Below are positions 10,041 to 16,504 of a DNA stretch of 64,000 bases, piece after piece; position 1 is the stretch's first letter; each line of letters begins with the position of its first letter. Source of the stretch: Pelagicoccus mobilis. GTDB lineage: Bacteria > Verrucomicrobiota > Verrucomicrobiia > Opitutales > Opitutaceae. The stretch spans positions 62,001-126,000 of the forward strand of contig NZ_JAENIL010000017.1 in assembly GCF_016595505.1 (NCBI RefSeq), given 5' to 3'. The translations under genes were made by a program, and so were the position numbers. The notes under the pieces were generated by a model. The model saw only the letters and a program-made list of their open reading frames with translations, was not told the origin of the DNA and ran no database searches.

Positions 10041-10067
10041 TACTATTACGGAATAGTAGCAATTTTT
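10041..10067 (+). terminator. possible intrinsic terminator after the flavoprotein gene
   Basis: TACTATT-ACGG-AATAGTA, a perfect 7-bp stem, followed by GCAATTTTT. The stem is AT-rich and therefore weak, and the porin gene may be partly co-transcribed. Confidence 0.5.
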
Positions 10068-10146
10068 ATAAGAATTTCTCATCTTACGATGAGGGGCTGG
10101 GCACTTCGTGCCTCGAAAGATCAAAGACTACGAAAAATAACACCAG

Positions 10147-11349
10147 ATGAATACACATATGATCCCGAACCTCGCTAAGAGAACGGTAAAGATGATGACA
10201 GTCGGCTCCTTGGCTGCTGTTGCGGGAATGGCTTACGGCCAATCCTTTTCCGACGTGCTCGAAGGGCTAAAGGAAGGCAGCAAGGCCAGCCTCGATGCTC
10301 GTGCTCGCTACGAGTACAACGATACCCCAACGAGCGAAGTTAACGGATACAGCATCCGTACCCGTCTCGCCCTGACTACTGGCGAGTACGAGGGCTTCCA
10401 GGCTCTTGTTGAAATGGAAGACGTGAGCTTCGCCAACAACGACGATCGCCCCGCTCTCGACGTGCCAACGACCGAGTTGAACCGTATCTGGCTCAGCTAT
10501 GGAGGAGCCAAGCTCGGACGTCAGCTCGTGGCTTGGGACGACCAACGCTTCATCGGCCACGTTGGTTGGAGGCAGAACATCCAGACTTTCGACGCAATCA
10601 CTTATGGTGTGGACGTGGCTGACAACACAGCCCTCAAGTTCGGTTATCTCGATGCGGTTCACCGCGTGAACGCAACGTCTCAGGACTTGACTGGACTTTT
10701 GGTTAACTCAGCTACCAAGTTCGGCAGCGACTTCACTCTCAACGCCTTCGCTTACATGCTCGACTTCGACCGCATGGTGCTGGCTTCGAGCGACACCTAC
10801 GGCATCCGCGGTGTTGGCAAGATCCCAGGCGATGAGATCTCTTACAACTACAGCTTCAGCTACGCGAAGCAGGTGGACAATAGCGGCAGCCCGACTGATT
10901 TCGATCTCGATTACTACGCTGGCGAGTTTGGCGCTTCCTTCGCGGGCATGAGTCTCGCGGCTGGTCTTGAGGTTCTGGACGGCGATGGCGTGACAGGTTT
11001 CACAACTCCACTCGCGACCGTGCATAAGTTCAACGGTTTCGCGGATGCGTTCGCGGGTTCTTCGCTCGGTCTCGGCGGCGGTTTGCCTGAAGGTCTCGAA
11101 GACTACTATGTAGTGTTTGGGTTCAAGGCGGGCGATGTACCGATCAAGGTTTTCTACCACAGCTTCGATGCTGCTAACGTTAGCGACTACCTCGGTAGCG
11201 AAATTGACGTAGTGGCTTCGTATAAGCTCAACGACTACGTTACGCTCATCGGCAAGTTTGCCGACTACAGCTCCGACGGTGCTGAGAACGTCACTTACGG
11301 TGGCGTGGACAAGCAAGTTCTCACCGTAGAAGCTAACCTTAAGTTCTAG
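10147..11349 (+). CDS. outer-membrane beta-barrel porin, probably for nitrate/nitrite uptake
   Basis: 400 residues with a signal peptide ending near AYGQS. The mature protein is dominated by alternating short strands and ends EANLKF, with the terminal phenylalanine typical of BAM-assembled barrels. Segments such as RTRLALTTGEYEGFQALVEM and IWLSYGGAKLGRQLV resemble alginate-export/short-chain porin families. It lies downstream of nirA and the flavoprotein on the same strand, so a role in passing nitrate or nitrite through the outer membrane is inferred from context only. A strong terminator follows at 11388. Confidence 0.75.
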   Translation: MNTHMIPNLAKRTVKMMTVGSLAAVAGMAYGQSFSDVLEGLKEGSKASLDARARYEYNDTPTSEVNGYSIRTRLALTTGEYEGFQALVEMEDVSFANNDDRPALDVPTTELNRIWLSYGGAKLGRQLVAWDDQRFIGHVGWRQNIQTFDAITYGVDVADNTALKFGYLDAVHRVNATSQDLTGLLVNSATKFGSDFTLNAFAYMLDFDRMVLASSDTYGIRGVGKIPGDEISYNYSFSYAKQVDNSGSPTDFDLDYYAGEFGASFAGMSLAAGLEVLDGDGVTGFTTPLATVHKFNGFADAFAGSSLGLGGGLPEGLEDYYVVFGFKAGDVPIKVFYHSFDAANVSDYLGSEIDVVASYKLNDYVTLIGKFADYSSDGAENVTYGGVDKQVLTVEANLKF

Positions 11350-11387
11350 AGCTTAGACCGCTTTTTCGACACATTTCATTGATCTGT

Positions 11388-11420
11388 GCCCTCGTGCCGC
11401 TTTGGTGCGAGGGCTTTTTT
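11388..11420 (+). terminator. intrinsic terminator of the nirA-porin unit
   Basis: An 11-bp stem GCCCTCGTGCC/GGTGCGAGGGC (two G-U pairs), loop GCTTT, then six T residues. Confidence 0.92.
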
Positions 11421-11453
11421 GTGGTTATACCAACGGCCATTTGCTTTGAGGGT

Positions 11454-11479
11454 GTCCGTTGGGGACAACGGACGCTACC
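11454..11479. repeat. REP-like repeat (family B)
   Basis: GTCCGTTGGGGACAACGGAC followed by GCTACC. Related copies with GCCGCTGGGGACAGCGGC arms occur at 20899, 58218 and 62222. Confidence 0.7.
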
Positions 11480-11580
11480 TTTGTTGCTAGAGCTTTTGTC
11501 TCTAAAAAGTGGATATGGTCCCTTTGGAGATTTCTTACAAATGTTACGATTTGCCCTGTTGGCGGGTTCTGACTTGAGAA

Positions 11581-11616
11581 GTTACATTAATGTGACGATG
11601 TTACGGAGGTGTGACA
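11581..11616 (+). promoter_or_regulatory. two Pho-box-like direct-repeat pairs upstream of the TonB-like gene
   Basis: GTTACA and GTGACG are 11 bp apart (11581, 11592), and GTTACG and GTGACA are 11 bp apart (11600, 11611). The same GTTACG-N5-GTTACG pattern flanks the phosphate porin and pstS genes at 37693-37924. Eleven-base periodic half-sites are characteristic of PhoB/PhoP binding. PhoB control of the gene at 11645 is inferred. Confidence 0.55.
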
Positions 11617-11644
11617 ACGTTATCTTAGAAAGGACCCCAAACTC

Positions 11645-12049
11645 ATGAAAACAAGATTCATCTCCTTCTGCGTTCTGGCATTGGCAATGGCCAGTGGAGC
11701 GCTTTTCGCCTCTTCCCCTGAGGAGGTCGCCATCGATTTTGGAATCGAAGACAAGACGGATGCCTATGTACTTGAAACCGTAAAGCCGCAGTACCCGCAG
11801 GAAATGCTGCAGCGAGGGATTCAAGGGAAGACTTTGCTATTGCTGCGAGTGGATGAGCGAGGCGAAGTGAGCGATGTCCGAGTTGTATCCACGTCAAATG
11901 ATTCGTTTGCAGATGCGGCTATCAAGTCGGTCAAAAACTGGTACTTTCAGCCTGGGACTCAGAATGGAGTGCCAGTGCCACAAACCGTAACGGTCCCCGT
12001 AAGCTTCTTAATTGAAGATCTTAAAACGCCAGCTCTTGCCAGCCTCTAG
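11645..12049 (+). CDS. exported TonB C-terminal domain protein
   Basis: 134 residues: a signal peptide (cleavage near LFASS) followed directly by a TonB C-terminal fold (VKPQYPQEMLQRGIQGKTLL, then VRVVSTSNDSFADAAIKSVK and WYFQPG). The usual TonB transmembrane anchor and proline-rich spacer are missing, so this is not a complete energy transducer. It may bind the TonB box of a receptor or act as a periplasmic partner. It stands alone between terminators at 11388 and 12077. Upstream repeats resemble the Pho boxes of this genome, which would tie it to phosphate starvation. Confidence 0.8.
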   Translation: MKTRFISFCVLALAMASGALFASSPEEVAIDFGIEDKTDAYVLETVKPQYPQEMLQRGIQGKTLLLLRVDERGEVSDVRVVSTSNDSFADAAIKSVKNWYFQPGTQNGVPVPQTVTVPVSFLIEDLKTPALASL

Positions 12050-12076
12050 CCGAGGTTAGACAAAGCAAAGTTTCCG

Positions 12077-12113
12077 AGGAGGTTCTGCAGTTCGCAGACC
12101 TCCTTGTTTTTTT
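12077..12113 (+). terminator. intrinsic terminator after the TonB-like gene
   Basis: AGGAGGT/ACCTCCT stem extended by CTGC/GCAG past a one-base bulge, then TGTTTTTTT. Confidence 0.88.
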
Positions 12114-12123
12114 GGGGGATGGG

Positions 12124-13098
12124 TTAGTTCGACTTTGCTTCGGCGAGTGATGCCGGTTTACTGCGGATCTTTGGGGCGCAGTTGTCGCAGCGGTTTCCGA
12201 TGAAGCCGACGATGGTCTTGTTCTCGTAGAGGATGGTCAGCTCGCAGCGGTTGTCGCATCCGTGCGCTGAGAAGCTCTTGGTACGAAGGTTGAGCTTGCT
12301 GATGTCGCCCCTAAAGTTGCTTCGTTTGGGCTCGGCCTTTCGAGCGAAGATGGCAGCTCCGATAGCGCCCATGAAAGGAGCTTCGTCGGGAACGATCACT
12401 TCGCTGTCCAACTCTTCGCGCAGGGCTTTCACCAAGGCTTTGTTTCGTGAGGTGGCTCCTTGAAAGACGAAGGGCGGCTCGAGCTGCATTTGTTTTCCAA
12501 GCATCAGGTAGTTGGATACAAGGGCTCGTAGTACGCCCATGAGGATGTCCGACTTGTTAGCGCCGGAATTCAGTCTGCTGACGACTGAAGATTGGGTGAA
12601 GACTCCGCATTTGCCAGGGAAGGAGAGGCGGTTCTTGGACTTTAAGGCTATATCCCCCACGGTTTCGATGGGGATACCCATTCTGCTTGCGATCGAGTCG
12701 ATGACGGAACCAGTACCTGCTCCACAGACCGAGTTCATGATATAGTCCTCGAGGATCCCGTTGCGGATCTTCATTATTTTGCAGTCTTCACCTCCAATAT
12801 CCAAAATCGTTTGGGCTTGCGGGTGGCGGGAGAGGGCTCCGATGGCGTGGGCAAGTATTTCAGTTTTCACTACATCGGCTCCGACGAGCAGATTGACGAA
12901 GTTTCGCCCGGAACCCGTGACTCCGACAGCCTTGATTTCGGAGTGATGGTCGATGACCTCTTTAAGGCAGTCTGATACTGTATCCAAAACGCCTTGATTT
13001 CTTAGATAGTGAGCTTTTAGCACTCGGTCGTTCGCATCGAGCAAGACTGCTTTGACTCCCACGCTGCCGCAGTCGATTCCTAGATATGCCGCGTTCAT
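12124..13098 (-). CDS. acyl-CoA dehydratase activase-like ATPase (HgdC/BadF/BadG family)
   Basis: 324 residues of the ASKHA fold: GIDCGSVGVKAVLLD (phosphate 1), TILDIGGEDCKIM (phosphate 2) and FQGATSRNKALVKALREEL (adenosine). NSVCGAGTG and GKCGVF hold the two cysteines that, from each monomer of the dimer, bridge one [4Fe-4S] cluster in HgdC. The C-terminus adds a cysteine-rich segment (CDNRCEL, GNRCDNC). Known members inject high-energy electrons into 2-hydroxyacyl-CoA dehydratases or benzoyl-CoA reductase. No such dehydratase is visible here. It overlaps the next gene by 4 bp, so the two are translated together and probably form one complex. Confidence 0.85.
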   Translation of the reverse strand: MNAAYLGIDCGSVGVKAVLLDANDRVLKAHYLRNQGVLDTVSDCLKEVIDHHSEIKAVGVTGSGRNFVNLLVGADVVKTEILAHAIGALSRHPQAQTILDIGGEDCKIMKIRNGILEDYIMNSVCGAGTGSVIDSIASRMGIPIETVGDIALKSKNRLSFPGKCGVFTQSSVVSRLNSGANKSDILMGVLRALVSNYLMLGKQMQLEPPFVFQGATSRNKALVKALREELDSEVIVPDEAPFMGAIGAAIFARKAEPKRSNFRGDISKLNLRTKSFSAHGCDNRCELTILYENKTIVGFIGNRCDNCAPKIRSKPASLAEAKSN

Positions 13099-14063
13099 GA
13101 TGCCTTTCTGAGTTTTATCATCTCGACGAAGGTTTCGATGCGGGTTTCGAGATTGGCTTCGGAGTTATTCTCGTCGATAGGAATGCGCAGCAGAGGGATG
13201 CGATGGTCGGCGCAGATGCCGTTTATGTAGGGCTCTACAGTTGTTTCTGGCATGCATGAAAGGGGGAGGAGGTGTACGATGCCGTCTACGCCGCGATCCT
13301 TGAGCCAGAGTAGGCTTTCGACGTTGGGGATCGCGTGTCCTCCGAGCTCGCCGGTGAACAGGCTTTGGGCCTGTTTTTTGTATTCATATTTCTCGTCACG
13401 CTTGAAGCAACGTGTTGCCAGCCTGAGGAGGCCCAGGGGGTTGAATGGGTTGTCGTTGAGGATCCTGGCGAAGAGGTCGGTGACGTTTGCTGTGTTGTAC
13501 GGATTGGCTCCGAACTTTCTCAGTTTCTGCTCGAGCTTGTAGTTTACGGTTTCGTCGCAACCGCAGTAGATCTCGGCGAGGATTCCGATGTTGATGCCGT
13601 CGTCGTCCCAGTGCTGCTGGTCCTCCAGCTCGAGGGAGTTCAGGGTGCGAACGGTGAGGCGAGTGGTTTCCCAGAATGACTTTCCTGAGATTTTCGACAT
13701 TACCTGGATGAGCTTACGGATATTCACTCCGTGCATTTCGAAGTTTGTGTAGCCGACGCGACGGAGCTGGTAGGCTTGCATGGCCGCGAATTGCTTCTGC
13801 CGGCATACCGTCTCATGATGGCACTCTTGTTGCAGGATGGTGTTCGCTCCCTTTTCCAGGCACTGCATGATGCTGCCTAGTGTCACTTTGTAGGGGAAGC
13901 AGATCATGTCGGGGCTCAGTTTCACGCCCCTTCGAATTGTCTCTTCGGTGATCGGGGGAGGCTCGACTACTTGCAAGTTGAGGTCCGTCAAAAACCGTTT
14001 GATGATTTTTGAGATGACGCCTCCCATGACAGGGAAGCCAACCCGTCTTTCGTCTGGGGTCAC
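13095..14063 (-). CDS. HgdB/DUF2229-like partner of the activase
   Basis: 322 residues. The start RVGFPVMGGVISKIIKRFL and conserved cysteines (MICFPYK, QQECHHETVCR, EIYCGCDE, PLSCMPET) match the DUF2229/CoA-activase-associated family related to the HgdB dehydratase subunits. In many bacteria this and the ATPase are one fused protein; here they are separate and overlap by 4 bp (start of 12124 gene inside the stop). It likely binds an iron-sulfur cluster that the ATPase reduces. Substrate unknown. Confidence 0.75.
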   Translation of the reverse strand: MTPDERRVGFPVMGGVISKIIKRFLTDLNLQVVEPPPITEETIRRGVKLSPDMICFPYKVTLGSIMQCLEKGANTILQQECHHETVCRQKQFAAMQAYQLRRVGYTNFEMHGVNIRKLIQVMSKISGKSFWETTRLTVRTLNSLELEDQQHWDDDGINIGILAEIYCGCDETVNYKLEQKLRKFGANPYNTANVTDLFARILNDNPFNPLGLLRLATRCFKRDEKYEYKKQAQSLFTGELGGHAIPNVESLLWLKDRGVDGIVHLLPLSCMPETTVEPYINGICADHRIPLLRIPIDENNSEANLETRIETFVEMIKLRKAS

Positions 14064-14233
14064 TTTTCGAGTTTAGGTTCCCGCTCTTTCGTTGATTGCG
14101 AAGGAGAGTTTACTCGGAAAAGCGAAGCGTACAAGAATGGGTTGTACTGAGTAGCTTTGGTAATTCGCCAATTAGCGAACCTACCATAGGAATTTACATC
14201 GGTAGCAGGGCGAAGGCTCCGATTCGCGCATCC

Positions 14234-14599
14234 TTACGTGGGTATGACTACTTTATAGCCTTTGCTGGCTTTGATGTAATAGACGTCACGAACGCGAAAG
14301 TAAGTTTTTCCGCGGAGAACGACTCGTTTGTAGCCGAGGGGGAGTCGGCGAATGATCGCCCCACGCGGGGCTTTGACGACCTTGTAGCCGTGAGTTGTTT
14401 TACGGTAGTAGACTCCTTTGTGGGTGTGGTAGCGGGTGTTGCCGACTTTGATCGTGACCGCGCTGGCGGGAAGCTGGTAGCCAATGATCGTTCCGACTTG
14501 TAGGCTTGCTTTCGCATCCGCTTCCGGAACCGCGATGGGGGCGAGTGGCGAGGAGACGATCAAAACGGCGGCGAGTAGTTTGGTGCTGAATCTTATCAT
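14234..14599 (-). CDS. small exported DUF6515-like protein
   Basis: I place the start at the ATG at 14599 rather than the longer frame at 14635, because it gives a normal signal peptide (MIRFSTKLLAAVLIVSSPLA, cleavage near ADAKAS). The mature part repeats a Y-rich pattern: RYHTHKGVYYRKTTHGYKVV, then APRGAIIRRLPLGYKRVV, then KTYFRVRDVYYIKASKGYKV. This is the arrangement of DUF6515 proteins, small secreted or outer-membrane-associated proteins of unknown function. Monocistronic. Confidence 0.65.
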   Translation of the reverse strand: MIRFSTKLLAAVLIVSSPLAPIAVPEADAKASLQVGTIIGYQLPASAVTIKVGNTRYHTHKGVYYRKTTHGYKVVKAPRGAIIRRLPLGYKRVVLRGKTYFRVRDVYYIKASKGYKVVIPT

Positions 14600-14769
14600 G
14601 ACAGCAATCGTACTCGGGCTAGATGAGGCGGGCATGAGAGAAGAATTACAGTTTCGTAATGGAATCGTTTCCGATCGTTTGAGAACAGCAAATGAAACTC
14701 ACTCTCAATATTGTCAGCTAACGAAAATGATATTTGATTGGGTGTGGATTATATAAAAATTAAAATTTA

Positions 14770-15013
14770 TATAATTTGGGGTTGACGGAAGGGTGTGCTC
14801 CTGTATCCGTTCTTCATTCACAAAATGATCAAGAGAAACCTACAGTGTATCCAAATAACCGATTCGGTTCGTGCCTCCCAGCTAGGGGATGCATTGCCAA
14901 CGGTAGCGTTTGGTTATGCGGAGAGTGAAGCACGGAGGGCTGTGTATCGATAGCGAAAGACGCTAGTTCGATTCCTGCAGCCCGTACACTCCCAGTGAGT
15001 TACGGGCCTTTTT
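14770..15013 (+). ncRNA. structured RNA 1 of the RNA-repair island (unassigned family)
   Basis: No open frame of note. A perfect TATAAT at 14770-14775 could start a transcript near 14782. Helices visible: TTCGTGC/GCACGGA (14868-14874 with about 14929-14935), GCAT...ATGC enclosing CCAACG-GTAG-CGTTTGG, and GGGCTG (14937-14942)/CAGCCC (14978-14983) around TAGCG-AAAGA-CGCTA and a T-loop-like GTTCGATTC. The RNA ends at the terminator 14981-15013, whose 5' arm CCCGTA overlaps CAGCCC, so the GGGCTG/CAGCCC helix and the terminator exclude each other. It resembles no tRNA, tmRNA, SRP or 6S RNA that I can recognise; a Y-RNA-like or tRNA-sensing attenuator role is speculation. Confidence 0.5.
14981..15013 (+). 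terminator. intrinsic terminator of structured RNA 1
   Basis: CCCGTA (14981) pairs with TACGGG (15001) around an inner CACT-CCC-AGTG hairpin, followed by CCTTTTTG. Confidence 0.85.
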
Positions 15014-15019
15014 GTGCTC

Positions 15020-15248
15020 GGAAATTTTAAAATGAAGAAACGTAATAGAAAGATGATCAATGAGATGCAGATGTATATCGGTTGGTCCTTACCTTTAGAA
15101 TAACCGATAGAAGACTTCGAAGAGCTCTGTCAGAGCCATTACGAAGAAAATGAGCAAGGGCCCAGCGGGCAGACGGATGAGCAAGATGGCTAGACCATCG
15201 AGTCCATCGATCTGTATGCCCGCGATCCAAACGACGCGGGCCTTTTTG
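15020..15248 (+). ncRNA. structured RNA 2 of the RNA-repair island (unassigned family)
   Basis: Successive hairpins: TATCGGTT/AACCGATA (15075-15109), CTTCG/CGAAG enclosing GCTCTG-T-CAGAGC, and GATGG-CTAGA-CCATC, ending in a terminator at 15218-15248. GCGGGCA (15165-15171) is a perfect 7-bp complement of TGCCCGC (15217-15223), which overlaps the 5' arm of the terminator, so again two exclusive folds exist. A 23-codon frame (15032-15103) starts at an ATG within it but lacks a clear ribosome binding site. Terminator tail GGGCCTTTTTGT is the same as in RNA 1, suggesting a duplicated regulatory design. Confidence 0.45.
15218..15248 (+). terminator. intrinsic terminator of structured RNA 2
   Basis: GCCCGCG (15218) and CGCGGGC (15235) form a perfect 7-bp stem, followed by CTTTTTG. 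Confidence 0.88.
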
Positions 15249-15403
15249 TACCCAGATTTATGTGGCTTTTAATATTGTGCCCACGTGAAGCAATAGAACG
15301 ACCGGACAAAAACCGCCGGCCGTCCAAACCGTTGTGCAATGATATAACGAGAGGGGTGAAGGTGTGTGTTCTTTTAATGGATATTATATATAATGATTTA
15401 ATG

Positions 15404-15473
15404 GGAGGGCAATGCTCCGTCATTGCCGCCTTCGTCAAGGTGCAGCAAAGGAAATGACGGAGCATTGCCCTCC
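15404..15473. repeat. 21-bp perfect inverted repeat (family E), T-run on its 3' side
   Basis: Arms 15404-15424 and 15453-15473 (GGAGGGCAATGCTCCGTCAT and one more base) are exact reverse complements; AGTTTTTTC follows, so an RNA would terminate here. A related half copy (GGCAACGACGGAGCGTTGCC) lies at 30977-30996. Confidence 0.85.
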
Positions 15474-15484
15474 AGTTTTTTCAT

Positions 15485-15556
15485 CTGTCTGAGGCCGAGA
15501 AGTGAGGCACTCGTTCTGGGAACGAGGGGGAGCAGGAGCGTTACCTGCCAGGCAGA
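15485..15556 (+). tRNA. tRNA-Pro(UGG)-like cloverleaf, non-canonical loops
   Basis: All four helices fold: acceptor CTGTCTG/CAGGCAG (7 bp, one G-U), D stem GCC/GGC, anticodon stem CTCGT/ACGAG, T stem GCAGG/CCTGC; variable loop GGGGA. The anticodon loop TCTGGGA gives anticodon TGG. C1-G72 and A73 agree with bacterial tRNA-Pro identity. Odd points: position 33 is C instead of T, the T-loop is AGCGTTA instead of TTCRANN, the D-loop has no GG pair, and CCA is not encoded (A is followed by CGC). It is therefore either a degenerate gene or a specialised tRNA mimic. It lies 11 bases before the Lys-like gene. Confidence 0.6.
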
Positions 15557-15567
15557 CGCGTTTTTAT

Positions 15568-15646
15568 GAAGGTGTAGTTCACATGGGTTAAGAACCCCGG
15601 TCCTTTAAACCGGTTCGCGCGGACTCCCGATCCGCCGCCTTCACCA
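15568..15646 (+). tRNA. tRNA-Lys(UUU)-like cloverleaf, non-canonical loops
   Basis: Acceptor GAAGGTG/CGCCTTC (7 bp, one G-U), D stem GTTC/GAAC, anticodon stem CCGGT/ACCGG, T stem GCGGA/TCCGC, discriminator A and an encoded CCA end at 15646. The loop CCTTTAA gives anticodon TTT, with C at position 33. The T-loop is CTCCCGA and lacks the TTC motif. All helices are intact while the invariant tertiary-contact bases are lost, which argues for selection on shape rather than simple decay. Sits in a Pro-Lys-Gln array with gaps of 11 and 8 bases. Confidence 0.65.
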
Positions 15647-15654
15647 TAAATTGA

Positions 15655-15728
15655 TTCGGGATCGTCAAATAGTAGGACTCGGGACTTTGGATCCCGCAAT
15701 GCTGGTGCGACCCCAGCTCCCGAAGCCA
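15655..15728 (+). tRNA. tRNA-Gln(UUG)-like cloverleaf
   Basis: Acceptor TTCGGGA/TCCCGAA is a perfect 7-bp stem, then G73 and an encoded CCA. D stem GTC/GAC, anticodon stem CGGGA/TCCCG with loop CTTTGGA (T33 present, anticodon TTG), variable CAAT, T stem GCTGG/CCAGC with loop TGCGACC. T1-A72 and G73 are exactly the acceptor identity elements of bacterial tRNA-Gln. The T-loop differs from consensus by G at position 55. Strongest cloverleaf of the array. Confidence 0.7.
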
Positions 15729-15760
15729 ATCGGAGTGTTGACTTAAACAATTCTCATTTT

Positions 15761-15840
15761 TTGCCCACGAAGTGCACTAAGATTCACGAAGGATTTTTTT
15801 GAGAGAGTGCTTTCGTGCTCCTTCGTGTCCTTAGTGGGCA
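15761..15840. repeat. GCCCACGAAG...CTTCGTG...GTGGGC inverted element (family D)
   Basis: TTTGCCCACGAAGTGCACTAA at the left is matched by CTTCGTGTCCTTAGTGGGCA at the right, with ATTTTTTTGAG in the centre and a 7-base insertion in the left arm. Half copies occur inside uvrA at about 60987, 62139 and 63481. Confidence 0.7.
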
Positions 15841-15949
15841 GAAATTTGTATCAATTTCACGATCGATTCCAGCAGCGTTGAGGCCCGCCTTGTGCGTCGG
15901 TACTCTGCGTCCTGTGATTGGTCTTTAAGCGGCCGTGAATGCCACATCG

Positions 15950-16025
15950 ATGATGTTAGCTCAGTAGGGTAGAGCAGTTGACTCATATTCAACCTGTCGC
16001 CGGTTCGATTCCGGCACATCCACCA
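15950..16025 (+). tRNA. tRNA-Met(CAU)-like, acceptor stem damaged
   Basis: D arm GCTC/GAGC with AGTAGGGTA loop, anticodon stem GTTGA/TCAAC with loop CTCATAT (T33, anticodon CAT), variable CTGTC, and a canonical T arm GCCGG-TTCGATT-CCGGC, then ACATCC-A-CCA. The acceptor pairs only in its inner five positions (GATGT/ACATC), the outer two being mismatched, and one base seems to be missing on the 3' side. It is the most conventional in its loops and the most damaged in its acceptor. Either a pseudogene or a tRNA-like element. Confidence 0.55.
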
Positions 16026-16033
16026 ATGGTATA

Positions 16034-16113
16034 GGAGAAGTCCTAGAGGTTCGAGTCCTCGCCTAACTCGCAATTAGGAATAGCGAATACTAACCGAGTC
16101 TCCAAGGGACTGC
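16034..16113 (+). ncRNA. tRNA-derived segment with T-loop hairpin and CGC anticodon-like hairpin
   Basis: GAGG-TTCGAGT-CCTC (16046-16060) is a T-arm-like or D-position hairpin, followed after one base by CCTAA-CTCGCAA-TTAGG (16062-16078), a 5-7-5 hairpin with T33 and A37/A38, anticodon-like CGC. GAAGTCC upstream can pair with GGACTGC near 16107 (6 of 7), which would close a cloverleaf, but no T arm can be drawn in the remaining part. Probably a degenerate tRNA-like gene. Confidence 0.3.
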
Positions 16114-16378
16114 CCTTATCCAATCTTGCGGGATGTAGCGATGATCGTTGCGTCTGGCAACAAGTGGAACGCCTGGAGCTGCTGGATACCGATCTGTTTA
16201 GGTATTGGACGGCATTTAGACTTCAAGTTCGATGAACACTCAATTTTGAGTGAACGATGATCTGAAGATCTGACTGCCGGAAGCTGCTTGGCAGTTCTCA
16301 AAGCAGTGCCCGCGGAAAGCTTGGAGAGTGGGTACCAGTGGTCCCTTGGTGGCTCACATTATTTTAAACGTTGCGAAT
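16114..16378. other. hairpin-rich leader between tRNA-like genes and slipin
   Basis: No convincing coding frame. Hairpins include GTTGC-GTCTG-GCAAC near 16147, ACTCA-ATTT-TGAGT near 16237 and CTGCC...GGCAG near 16273. This could be a further structured RNA or the 5' untranslated region of the slipin operon; I cannot assign it. Confidence 0.3.
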
Positions 16379-16454
16379 GGTAGGGTGCGAGTGGCGCGTG
16401 AGCCGTTTCGGCTAGTGCATGATTATGCGGCTCGCTGGGCCAGCGAGCCCTACC
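16379..16454. repeat. REP-like element bounded by GGTAGGG and CCCTACC
   Basis: GGTAGGG at 16379 and CCCTACC at 16448 face each other; the right half contains a GGCTCGCTGG/CCAGCGAGCC palindrome of family A. It lies just before the slipin gene. Confidence 0.7.
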
Positions 16455-16504
16455 TCAATTTAACCCGGTTGGAATGATCCGACCCTATTAGAAAGGAGCC
16501 AGCT

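Noticed and set aside
14815-15013. tmRNA, 6S or SRP RNA
   Set aside because: Length and helices do not fit; no tmRNA tag frame plus acceptor, no SRP GNRA/Alu core, no 6S open bubble could be drawn.
15404-15473. Insertion sequence or CRISPR repeat
   Set aside because: A single pair of inverted arms with no transposase and no repeated spacers; treated as a REP-like element.
15840-15950. A serine-type long-variable tRNA ending in GCCA at 15941
   Set aside because: Acceptor pairing of 6 of 7 can be drawn but neither an anticodon arm nor a T arm fits.
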